Source: Pseudonocardia sp. MH-G8 | GTDB lineage: Bacteria; Actinomycetota; Actinomycetes; Mycobacteriales; Pseudonocardiaceae | Assembly (NCBI RefSeq): GCF_002262885.1 | Contig: NZ_NKYF01000001.1 | Coordinates: forward strand, 1,116,001 to 1,180,000 | Length of the DNA stretch: 64,000 bases | Direction: 5' to 3' | Part shown: positions 35,190 to 44,737 of the stretch, piece by piece | Layout of the letters: every line of letters starts with the position of its first letter | How positions within the stretch are numbered: position 1 is the first letter of the stretch | Notes under the pieces: model-generated | What the model was told of the DNA's origin: nothing | What the model saw: only the letters and a program-made list of their open reading frames with translations | The model's database searches: none | Position numbers and translations under genes: made by a program

Positions 35190-36214
35190 AGCCGCTTCGC
35201 CACCCGGAACGAGCGGGCGTAGTGCCCGCCGCCGTCGAGCAGGGAGGGGCCGCCGAGGTCGCCGAGCGTCGGTCCGTCGGCACGCACGCGGCTCGAGAGG
35301 AACCGGTGCTGCCCCGTCTCGTCGCGGCCGAGGTAGATCGCCGAGTGGTCGATCCGCTGGTCGGGCGCCCCGTCGAGATCGAAGAAGAGCAGGTCGCCCG
35401 CCTGCAGCATCCCCAGGTTCGACGGGGGCGTACCGGTGTCGGGCAGCAGGACCGTGCCGGGCCCGACCTCCACCATCGCACGGGCGCGGCGCGGGAGCCC
35501 CTCGCCGCGCTCGTTGTCACCGCGCAGGGGGTAGCCGGCCCGGTAGCCGTACACGAGCCGGATGAAACCCGAGCAGTCCGCGGCCCCGTAGTGGTTGGGA
35601 TCCGGCTCGCCCACGGCGCCGTCCTCGAAGGTCCACGGGATGCCGAGGTAGTCGAGGAAGTCGGAGTTCTCCACGGGCGGGGCGCCCTCCGGCGCGGCCG
35701 GGCCGTAGTGCGCGTCGCCCCGGATGCGCACTCCCTCGGGATTGCGTTCCTCCGGCGCGCCGTCCAGGTACTGGGTAGCCATGGTGAGCACGTCGGGCTG
35801 GGCACTGCTCAGGTTCTGCTGGAACCACGATCGGAACCACGGCGCGTTCTCGGCACCCGCCTGCCACTCGTCGGGGAGCAACCGCACCCAGACGCGGGTG
35901 GTCACGGGTGCCCCGCCGAACTGCGGCTCGGCGAAGGTGCGCTCCGGTCCGTCCAGGGTGACGGTGCGCGACCCGTCGGTGAACGTCGCGAGCACCCTGC
36001 CCGACGCGTCCACCACGGTGGTGCGCGCGGGCTCGTCCCGGCGCAGGAAACGCATGTCGCTCGCGGCGGTGCGGGACGGCGGCGCCGCGACGGCCGTGGC
36101 CGGCACGACGGCCTCTTCGCGCACCGCGCCGACCACGATGCCGCTGATGCCCACGACCATGGCGAGCCCGCCCATCGCGGCCCGACGGGCGGTGAGCGCC
36201 GAGCGCCGGGTCAC
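35186..36214 (-). CDS. exported NlpC/P60-like cysteine peptidase
   Basis: The 342-residue protein has a signal or anchor segment at residues 13-31 and an unrecognised domain at about 55-150. A C-terminal papain-like domain follows, with Cys214 in AADCSGFIRLVYGY, His290 in IDHSAIYLG and a possible third residue His303. NlpC/P60 enzymes cut gamma-glutamyl bonds in peptidoglycan, and Bacillus PgdS, which hydrolyses poly-gamma-glutamate, is of this family. Here it lies directly after pgsC (GTGA overlap), so the gamma-glutamyl polymer is the likely substrate. A cell-wall role cannot be excluded. Confidence 0.8.
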   Translation of the reverse strand: MTRRSALTARRAAMGGLAMVVGISGIVVGAVREEAVVPATAVAAPPSRTAASDMRFLRRDEPARTTVVDASGRVLATFTDGSRTVTLDGPERTFAEPQFGGAPVTTRVWVRLLPDEWQAGAENAPWFRSWFQQNLSSAQPDVLTMATQYLDGAPEERNPEGVRIRGDAHYGPAAPEGAPPVENSDFLDYLGIPWTFEDGAVGEPDPNHYGAADCSGFIRLVYGYRAGYPLRGDNERGEGLPRRARAMVEVGPGTVLLPDTGTPPSNLGMLQAGDLLFFDLDGAPDQRIDHSAIYLGRDETGQHRFLSSRVRADGPTLGDLGGPSLLDGGGHYARSFRVAKRL

Positions 36215-36693
36215 AGGGCGGACACCGCCCCGAGCACCAGGCCGCTGGCCAGCACGCCGTAGCTCGCGAGGCTCACGGCCGACGTGGCCAGCACGGTGGC
36301 CAGCGGCGGCTGCCGCACCAGCTGGTAGGCCACCAGCCCCGGGATGACGAAGCCGAGCGTCTCGTGCGCGAAGAGCAGCGGGTAATCCCGCTGCACCAGC
36401 AGGAAGAGGCCGGTCGAGAGCAGGACCGAGAGCATCATCACGGCGGCGAACAGCCGCTTGCCGTAGAGGATCACCACCCGCTGCAGCCCGCGGATGGCGA
36501 GGTAGGCGACCACCGTGACGCCGGCGATCACCGCCACCTTCATGGCGTCCTCCACCAGCGTCAGCGCCAGCCAGCCCGGCGTGATCATGCCGCCGGGCGA
36601 GAGGTTGGTGGTGAGGTAGCAGACGAGTGCGAACAGCAGCCCGATCGCCAGCGCGATGGTGGCTGCCTGCGGCGCGAGCGTGCCCGCGAGCAT
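36211..36693 (-). CDS. pgsC: poly-gamma-glutamate synthase membrane subunit PgsC
   Basis: The protein has 160 residues and about five transmembrane segments. The family motif LSPGGMITPGWLAL is at residues 31-44, and RVVILYGKRLFAAVMMLSVL matches the second conserved loop. PgsC is the membrane partner of PgsB in making and exporting gamma-linked polyglutamate. The ATG at 36693 overlaps the pgsB stop by 1 nt (TGATG); an adjacent TTG at 36696 is an alternative. The length agrees with Bacillus PgsC/CapC (about 150). Confidence 0.88.
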   Translation of the reverse strand: MLAGTLAPQAATIALAIGLLFALVCYLTTNLSPGGMITPGWLALTLVEDAMKVAVIAGVTVVAYLAIRGLQRVVILYGKRLFAAVMMLSVLLSTGLFLLVQRDYPLLFAHETLGFVIPGLVAYQLVRQPPLATVLATSAVSLASYGVLASGLVLGAVSAL

Positions 36694-37886
36694 CAACCCA
36701 CTCCGACCGGGACGGCGGGCGGCAGGCCGTGCATGCGGGAGAGGAGCACCTCACCCTGCCCGTGGATGTTGCCGACCGCCACGACGGAGCCGATCCCCGC
36801 GGGACCGATCGCCACCGCCTCGAGGAACGCGGCCAGGTCGAGGGCGCCCCCGAGGTCGACGACCCGGTCGGCCAGCTCGCGCGGCACCCGGCTGCGCGCC
36901 GTGTGGGTCTGCTCCCCGATGAGCACGATCCGGTCCGGGCGGACCCGCCCGGACAGCTCGCCCATCTGCCCGTTGCGCTCGACCCGGTCGGGGCGGCAGT
37001 TCACCACCATCGTCAGCGGCGCGGAGATCATGCCGCGGCTGCGCAGCAGCTCGATGTTCATGAACGTGGACTCGGGGTCGTTGGCGGCGAAGATGTTGGC
37101 GAAGGCGATCCGGCCCCGCGGGGTGGCGTAGGTGTCGACGGCGACCGTGCCGGGGTCGGGGCGAGCCGCCACCATCCCGGCCATCGCCTCCCCGCGACCG
37201 ACGCCGCACAGGTGCGCGACGGCGAGCGCGACGGCCACGTTCTCCTTGAACGTGATCCAGCGGAAGCGTTCCATCTCGTCGTCCCGGACCGACTCAGGAT
37301 CGACGGCGACGAGCCGGCAGTTCCGCCGGTCGGCTTCCTCCTGCAGGATGTGCAGCCGGTCGCGCTCCGCGGTGACGCAGATCCCGCCCACCGGCATCGA
37401 ACGCGACAGCGAGCGGGCCACGTCGTCCAGCGTGGGGCCCATCTCGTCGAGGTGGTCCTCCCGCACGTTGCAGATCACGCAGATCGTGGAGCGCACCAGC
37501 TTCCGCTCGTTGATCTCCTGCAGCTCCGGCAGCACCGCCATACACTCGATGACCAGTGCGTCCGGCCGCCAGGTGGCCGCGCGCTTGATGATGCCGATCT
37601 GCTCGACGATGTTGGCCAGCCCGAACTTGCGGTGGATCGGTTCCTCGGTGCCGTCGGGGAAGACGAAGCGGGCGGCCGTGCCGGTGGTCTTCCCGACCGT
37701 CCGCAGGCCACCGCCGCGCAAGGCGCCCGCGCACAACCGGGTGATCGAGCTCTTGCCCCGGATGCCGTTCACCACGATGCGCTCCGGGATCGACTCCAGG
37801 CGGCGGTGGTGGCTGCGCTGCTCCACGAGGCCGGCCACCAGCAGGATCAGGCAGCCGGCGACGTACACGCCGAACAGGAACGTCAT
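36693..37886 (-). CDS. pgsB: poly-gamma-glutamate synthase ligase subunit PgsB
   Basis: The product has 397 residues, as in Bacillus PgsB/CapB (about 393-464). A membrane helix (residues 1-20) leads to a Mur-ligase-like domain with the ATP-binding loop GIRGKSS (41-47) and TGTAARFVFPDGTEE. Then come HRKFGLANIVEQIGI, IECMAVLPELQ, NVREDHLDEMG and the C-terminal GNIHGQGE. It activates the gamma-carboxyl of glutamate with ATP and extends the chain. Its ATG overlaps the stop of the HAMP-type gene (ATGA). The substrate could be a related amino acid; the sequence does not show which. Confidence 0.92.
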   Translation of the reverse strand: MTFLFGVYVAGCLILLVAGLVEQRSHHRRLESIPERIVVNGIRGKSSITRLCAGALRGGGLRTVGKTTGTAARFVFPDGTEEPIHRKFGLANIVEQIGIIKRAATWRPDALVIECMAVLPELQEINERKLVRSTICVICNVREDHLDEMGPTLDDVARSLSRSMPVGGICVTAERDRLHILQEEADRRNCRLVAVDPESVRDDEMERFRWITFKENVAVALAVAHLCGVGRGEAMAGMVAARPDPGTVAVDTYATPRGRIAFANIFAANDPESTFMNIELLRSRGMISAPLTMVVNCRPDRVERNGQMGELSGRVRPDRIVLIGEQTHTARSRVPRELADRVVDLGGALDLAAFLEAVAIGPAGIGSVVAVGNIHGQGEVLLSRMHGLPPAVPVGVG

Positions 37887-39310
37887 GCGATCACCGCACC
37901 CGGCCGGGCCCGCGCCGCCGCGAACCGGTTGGTGGCCGCCACGGCCGTGCCGATCTCGTCGAGGCGCTGCGCGGCCAGCGGCGGCACCGGGTTCCCGGCC
38001 GCCAGCGCCTCCACGTGCCGGACCAGCCGGCGGGCCGGGGTGACGACGGTGACCGCGGTCCACCCCAGCGCCGCCAGCGCGAGGCTCGCGCTCACCACGA
38101 TCACGACGAGGGCGGCGCGCCTGCTGTCGTCCCCCGCGAACGCGGCGGCGGCGACGTCCTGGTCCTCGATCAGCACCCAGCCCACGTCGATGGCCGAGCC
38201 GGGGGCGCCCACGCGCGCGGCGGCGGCGACCCGCTCACCTTCCGGCGTGGCGATGGCGGGTGCGCCGGTGGACGCGGTGGCGGCGATCGTGCTCAGCGCC
38301 GGGTCGTTCAGCGGGGCGAACGCGGTGTATCCGGCCGTGTCGAGGACCGTGGCCTGCTGCGCGTCGATCACCCGGGTGTGCACGCCGTCGGCACGGAGCA
38401 CGTTGTTGAGCCCACGGGGGTCGAACTCGGCGACGAGCCTGCTCTCGCCGTCCCACATGGGGGTCGAGGCCACCACCAGCGGCTCGGCGCCGCTGGTGTT
38501 GGCCTGCACGACCCGCGACTCCTGACCCACGGCGTCCAGCGGGGCGGCGGGCGGGCGTCCCGCGGTGGCGACGGGCTGCCCGGAGGCGTCGACGACCGAG
38601 ACGGACCGGAACAGCGCCTCCGCCTCGAGGGCCTGTGCGGCCGTCGTAGCGGGGTCGGCGACGGCGGCGCCGGTGGGCGGATCGGCAGCGCGTTCCAGGA
38701 CGGTGAGCCCGTCGCGCAGCGCGGCGCCCAACTCCTGGGCCCGTGCCCCCGCACCCGCACCCGCTTCGCGTGCGACGAGGTCGGCCTGCGGGGCGACGCC
38801 GCCGACGGTGGCGGCCGCGGCCGGGATCGCCCACCCCAGGACGAGGACGGCCGCGAGGCACGGCGCGACGGCCAACGAGACGTGGCGTCGGGACCGGAGC
38901 CTGCGGCGCCCGGGGCGGATCCGGTGGAAGCGGTACAAGGCGAGGGCGATCCGGTCGAGCTCACCGGCCCGGGAGCGCGGCACCACGTCGGCACGATCCT
39001 CGGTGACCATCCGCGCCATCGCGTCGCCGAACCGCCGGACCGGCGCCACGAGCCCGGCCCAGAGCAGGACGTGGCTGAGCACCGCCACCCCCACGAGGAC
39101 GGCGGCGAGTCGCCAGTCCGGCCACCGCCCGTCGCCGCTCACCGCCACGGCGAGCAGCGCGACCACACCCGCCAGCAGCGCGGTGAGCGCCGCGAGCGGG
39201 CCGGTGTTCACGCCACCCGCGAACCGGGGCTGCGGGAAGGGCGGGATCTGCGGGGCGGAGGTCCTCCTCATCGGGAGAGGGATCGTCGGCGGGGAGCCGG
39301 GCGTGCTCAA
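37883..39310 (-). CDS. HAMP-type membrane protein with an extracytoplasmic domain, first gene of the pgsBC operon
   Basis: The protein has about 475 residues. Two membrane segments near the N-terminus (ALTALLAGVVALLAVAV, LAAVLVGVAVLSHVLLWAG) are followed by a HAMP-like linker, then another segment (VAPCLAAVLVLGWAIPAA). An outside domain of about 240 residues is reminiscent of dCache sensors. A fourth segment (AALVVIVVSASLALAALG) leads to a short HAMP-like tail ending at PgsB. There is no kinase or methyl-accepting domain. It may sense an outside signal or replace PgsA as a scaffold for PgsBC. TTG 39310 follows GAAGGGA and is preferred; ATG 39271 has no clear ribosome-binding site. Confidence 0.72.
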   Translation of the reverse strand: MSTPGSPPTIPLPMRRTSAPQIPPFPQPRFAGGVNTGPLAALTALLAGVVALLAVAVSGDGRWPDWRLAAVLVGVAVLSHVLLWAGLVAPVRRFGDAMARMVTEDRADVVPRSRAGELDRIALALYRFHRIRPGRRRLRSRRHVSLAVAPCLAAVLVLGWAIPAAAATVGGVAPQADLVAREAGAGAGARAQELGAALRDGLTVLERAADPPTGAAVADPATTAAQALEAEALFRSVSVVDASGQPVATAGRPPAAPLDAVGQESRVVQANTSGAEPLVVASTPMWDGESRLVAEFDPRGLNNVLRADGVHTRVIDAQQATVLDTAGYTAFAPLNDPALSTIAATASTGAPAIATPEGERVAAAARVGAPGSAIDVGWVLIEDQDVAAAAFAGDDSRRAALVVIVVSASLALAALGWTAVTVVTPARRLVRHVEALAAGNPVPPLAAQRLDEIGTAVAATNRFAAARARPGAVIA

Positions 39311-39750
39311 CGAGCGTGTCCCTTCGAACGGTTCCTGGGGCTGCCGGTGGTCACGCGGCTGGGGATCCGCGCGCTCTACTGGCCCCGTCATGTCACGAGC
39401 ACAGGTCCGAGGAGTCACGATAGCGTGACGGTGTACCCCGAATGTCGCAGTGTCAGGTCACTGTTCGACGACCGGGAGTCGGGGAGTCGGCGAACGGCAG
39501 GCGAATCCGACTCACCCGCTCGTGTTCACCGTGACGCACCGCGATCAACCCGTGATGTACACCACCTGAGCGAGCGCCCGGACCCGCTGGTGTCCCCCGC
39601 CGGAAGTCCGTTGGGTAAGTCGGTGGATCCAGGTTCTCGCTGCGCGTGCCGGGCGGCGGGCCTCGTACCGGGTGTACTCGGGTCGTCGACCGGTGCGCGC
39701 AGCGTGGAGCTGGGCCGCCGAATTACTCGGCGGACTTCCGGCGGGGGACA
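39311..39750. other. intergenic region upstream of the pgsBC operon with a long palindrome
   Basis: These 440 nt hold no gene. The right half is an imperfect palindrome (39590-39751, listed separately). The left half contains the promoter of the pgsBC operon, but no clear -35/-10 pair can be named. Base composition is less GC-rich around 39420-39470 (for example GTGTACCCCGAATGTCGCAG). Confidence 0.6.

Positions 39751-39751
<1 letters not shown>
39590..39751. repeat. long imperfect palindrome of about 162 nt
   Basis: The outer 21 nt are perfect complements (39590-39610, starting GTGTCCCCCGCCGGAAGTCC, and 39731-39751). The inner 55 nt of each arm stay about 65-70 percent complementary with one gap, for example GCTGCGCG in both and the centre near 39670. 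The right end touches the TAG stop of the ABC-F gene. It could be a terminator hairpin for both flanking genes, or a small non-autonomous element with inverted ends. Confidence 0.8.
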
Positions 39752-41564
<1,813 letters not shown>

Positions 41565-41565
<1 letters not shown>

Positions 41566-42536
41566 CAGGCACGCACCGGGGGCCACGAGGTGGGCGGGCC
41601 GGGTGTGAGGCCCGGGGGTTCGTGCTGATCGATCACCCGCGCGCCCGGTACCGGGCCGTGCGCCACCCGCACCGTGCGGCAGACGCCCACGCCGGCCAGC
41701 TCGGCGGCCACGTCCATGGCGGCCTCGGAATCGGCGCACAGGAACGCGCACGTGGGCCCGGAGCCCGACACCAGGCCGGCCAGCGCGCCCGCGCCCACCC
41801 CCGCGCGCAGGGTGCGACGCAGGTCGGGCGCCATGCTCACGGCAGCGGCCTGCAGGTCGTTGCCGAGGTTGAGGGCGAGTTGACGCGGGTCACCACCGCC
41901 GAGCGCCTCGAGCACCGGTTCCACCGGCCGTTCACCGGGCGGGTTGTCGCCGCGCAACCGGTCGAGCTCCCGGAAGACCTGCGGGGTGGACAGGCCGCCG
42001 CGGTGCAGCGCGATCACCCAGTGGTGGGGGTGGCGCGACAGCACCGGGACGATCTGCTCGCCGCGCCCGGTGCCGACGGCGGTGCCACCGTAGAGCGCGA
42101 ACGTGACGTCGCTGCCCAGTTCGGCGGCCAGCACCGACAGCTCGTCGCGGCCCAGGTCGAGCTTCCACAGGGCGGAGAGACCCACGAGCGCCGCGGCGGC
42201 GTCGGCGCTGCCACCGGCCATACCGCCGGACACCGGGATGCCCTTGCGCAGCACGAGCCGGACGTCCGGATCACGGTCGGCGCGCTCGGAGAGCAGCTGC
42301 ACGGCGCGCCAGGCGAGGTTCGTCTCGTCGGCGGGCACCTCCGAGACACCCTCGCCGTGCACCTCGATGCCGGGAGCGTCGCTCACCTCGACCGACACCT
42401 CGTCGAACAGGCTCACCGCGTGGAACACGGTGACCAGGTCGTGGTAGCCGTCGCCGCGCAGCGGCCCGACGGCGAGATGCAGGTTGATCTTGGCGGGCAC
42501 GCGCACGGTGACCGGTGGTGGGACGGCGGCGAGCAC
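41565..42536 (-). CDS. ispE: 4-diphosphocytidyl-2-C-methyl-D-erythritol kinase
   Basis: This 323-residue GHMP kinase of the MEP isoprenoid pathway starts [17 protein letters not shown], has the ATP loop [16 protein letters not shown], and the third GHMP motif [13 protein letters not shown]. The GTG start fits the family. In many actinobacteria ispE lies directly after ksgA; here about 5 kb (osmoprotectant operon and an MDMPI gene) separates them. Confidence 0.97.
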
Positions 42537-42577
42537 CGTTCAACAGTACGTGCGTCGGCGCCCGCCGTGCCGACGCC

Positions 42578-42715
42578 CTGGTGATCGGTCTGATCAGTAC
42601 CTGGGAGCGGTCGGCGCGACAGTGGCGTACTTCTCGGAGTGATCTGGGCCTGGTGATCGATCCGAGCAGTGCGTGGGTGCTGTCGCGGCGACGTCAGGTA
42701 CTTCTCGCAGCGATC
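42578..42715. repeat. imperfect tandem repeat, period 72 nt
   Basis: Unit A (42578-42644) and unit B (42650-42715) share CTGGTGATCG, CAGT, TGGG, GTCG, GCGAC and TACTTCTCG in the same order with substitutions between. The core GTACTTCTCGSAG also occurs inverted at 42886-42898. Confidence 0.7.
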
Positions 42716-42850
42716 ACCATCCGGCCTCCGCGGGCCGGGCAGTGGCTGCGAGCCGGGGACGGCGCGCCCACAGGTGTTTCACGACCATAGAGACGTGAGG
42801 GTTTTTGGATCTTTCCCGGAGCGCCCTCAGGTCTATCTGATCGTGAAAAG

Positions 42851-42868
42851 TGCGTTCCGCGGAACGCA
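42851..42868. promoter_or_regulatory. perfect 18-bp palindrome, operator-like
   Basis: TGCGTTCCGCGGAACGCA reads the same on both strands. It lies between the divergently read ends of ispE and the osmoprotectant-binding gene stop, not in an obvious promoter, so its role is unclear. Confidence 0.4.
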
Positions 42869-42974
42869 GGGGCGGCCATGCCGGCCTGCGAGAAGTACGC
42901 GAGCGCGGCCGCAAGACCATGACGCGCGACTCGCACCGATCACACGCCGCCGAGCACGGCCTGCGGCCGCAGCA

Positions 42975-43955
42975 CTACCCGGTGAAGCCGTTCTCCTGCA
43001 GGAACTGCTCCGCGACCTCCTCCGGGAGCTCGCCACCCACGTCCACGCGCTCGTTGAGCCCGCGCACCAGCTCGGTGGTGAGCGTCGCGGCGATGGGGTC
43101 GAACACCTCGGCCAGGCGCGGGTTCGCGTCCAGCACCTCCTGCCGCACGGTCATCGCGGCGTTGTAGGGCACGAAGAACTGCTTGTCGTCCTCCAGCAGC
43201 ACCAGGTTGTTCGCCGCGACGGCGCCGTCGGTGGCGGTGACCTCGCCGAAGTTGCAGTTCTCACCCGTGGCGGTCTGCTGCGGGATCAGCGACAGCTCCA
43301 GCTCCGCGATCCCGTCGGCCGGCAGGTCGAAGCCGTAGGCCTGCTCGAGGCCGGGCCAGCCGTCGTCGCGGGTGAGGAACTCGGCTGCGGCGCACATCCG
43401 CGCCTGCGCCGGATCCCGGCTGACCAGGGCCGCGTACTCGCTCAGGGTGCGCACACCCAGCTCCTGGTCCCGGCCCTCGGCGGTCGCGACGGCGTAGGTG
43501 TTGTCGAGCGGGGCCGCTGCCAGCCAGGCGATGCCGTTCTTCCGGTCCTCCTCGGCGACGGCCTGGTACAGCGCCTCGTCCCCCTCCGGGGCCGACTGCG
43601 GCTCCCGCTGGAAGTGCGTGGTCCAGCCGGTGCCGGTGTACTCCCAGTACATGTCGATCTCGCCCGCGGTGAGCGCGGTGCGCACGTTCGTGCTGCCGGT
43701 GATCGTCACCAGGTTCCCGACGTCGGCGCCGGTGGCCTCCAGCGCCTGCACCGCGATCTGGCCCAGCACGATCTGCTCGGTGAACTCCTTCGAGCCGACC
43801 GTGAACGAGGCGCCGGAGAGGTCGATCGCCGACAGCGATCCCTCGCCGCCACCGGCGCCGCCACCGCCGCCCTCGCCGCCACCGCACGCCGTGACCGTCA
43901 GCGCCGCGACGGCCAAGCCGGCCAGGAGCCGGACGGCCCTTCTCGGGTGGTGCAT
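42975..43955 (-). CDS. osmoprotectant (glycine betaine/choline) ABC transporter binding lipoprotein
   Basis: The 326-residue protein has lipobox VTACGGG and a Gly-rich linker. The mature domain is of the OpuAC/OsmF type: FTVGSKEFTEQIVLGQIAVQAL, GSTNVRTALTAGEIDMYWEYTGT, and a C-terminal domain with NLVLLEDDKQFFVPYN. Such proteins bind quaternary amines. AAGGAG precedes the ATG at 43955. It is the last of four minus-strand genes. Confidence 0.92.
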   Translation of the reverse strand: MHHPRRAVRLLAGLAVAALTVTACGGGEGGGGGAGGGEGSLSAIDLSGASFTVGSKEFTEQIVLGQIAVQALEATGADVGNLVTITGSTNVRTALTAGEIDMYWEYTGTGWTTHFQREPQSAPEGDEALYQAVAEEDRKNGIAWLAAAPLDNTYAVATAEGRDQELGVRTLSEYAALVSRDPAQARMCAAAEFLTRDDGWPGLEQAYGFDLPADGIAELELSLIPQQTATGENCNFGEVTATDGAVAANNLVLLEDDKQFFVPYNAAMTVRQEVLDANPRLAEVFDPIAATLTTELVRGLNERVDVGGELPEEVAEQFLQENGFTG

Positions 43956-43975
43956 GGCTTCTCCTTCAGATCGGT

Positions 43976-44737
43976 CTAGAGGCCCTTGGGCCGGAGCACG
44001 TCCTCGGCGACGCGGCCCAGGTAGTCGATGAACAGCGCGAGCACCGCGACGAGCACGCTGCCGACGATCGTGACGAGCGGCCGGTTCTGGACCAGGCCGG
44101 TGATGATGATCGCGCCGAGCCCTCCGGCGTCGGTGAGCGCGACGAGCGTTGCGGTGCCGACGTTGATCACGAGCGCCGTGCGCAGGCCCGTGAGGATCAC
44201 CGGCACCGCGAGCGGCAGCTCGATGCGCGCGAGCACACCGGTGCGGCTCATGCCCATCCCGCGGCCGGACTCGACGACCGCGGGGTCCACCTGCTGCAAC
44301 CCGATCATGGTGTTGCGCAGCACCGGGAGCGCGGAGTAGGCCACCAGCGCCACCACGGCGGGCCAGAACCCGATGCCCCACACGATGGCGAGCAGCACGA
44401 GCAGGCCGATCGAGGGCACCGCCTGTCCGATGTTGAACACCGCCACGGCCGGCCCGGTGAGCCGCCGTGCGAACGGGCGCGTCAGCAGGATCCCCACCGG
44501 GATCGCGATGACGAGGACGAACGCCGTGGAGACGACGGTGAGCGTGACGTGCTCCAGCGCCGCGGGGAGGATGAAGGCGAGGTTGACGCGCCGTTCCTCG
44601 ATGCTGTCGAGCGTCCGGCTGTTGACGTACACGGCCAGCGCGACGAGCACCCCGACCAGCACCGCAGGCGTGACGAGGTAGCCGGCGACCGAGCGCCTGC
44701 GCTCGTGCTCGACCTCCTCCGCGAACGCGATCGTCAT
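43976..44737 (-). CDS. osmoprotectant ABC transporter permease
   Basis: This permease of 253 residues has about six hydrophobic segments and the loop VESGRGMGMSRTGVLARIELPLA, the EAA-type motif of the OpuC/ProW group. It starts within the stop of the ATPase gene (ATGA). Upstream residues (MTIAFAEEVEHERRR) are a cytoplasmic tail. Confidence 0.93.
   Translation of the reverse strand: MTIAFAEEVEHERRRSVAGYLVTPAVLVGVLVALAVYVNSRTLDSIEERRVNLAFILPAALEHVTLTVVSTAFVLVIAIPVGILLTRPFARRLTGPAVAVFNIGQAVPSIGLLVLLAIVWGIGFWPAVVALVAYSALPVLRNTMIGLQQVDPAVVESGRGMGMSRTGVLARIELPLAVPVILTGLRTALVINVGTATLVALTDAGGLGAIIITGLVQNRPLVTIVGSVLVAVLALFIDYLGRVAEDVLRPKGL

Larger units (their letters stand above)
42537..42974. other. 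intergenic region with a tandem repeat and an 18-bp palindrome
   Basis: The 438 nt have no gene that I trust. Two imperfect copies of a unit of about 67 bp start at 42578 and 42650 (CTGGTGATCG in both, ending GTACTTCTCG). A third, inverted piece of the unit is at 42886-42901. The perfect palindrome TGCGTTCCGCGGAACGCA is at 42851-42868. The segment 42790-42850 is more AT-rich than its surroundings. Confidence 0.7.

Noticed and set aside
42515..42936. Small open frames in the gap after ispE
   Set aside because: They reflect the tandem repeat and have no ribosome-binding site or conserved motif.
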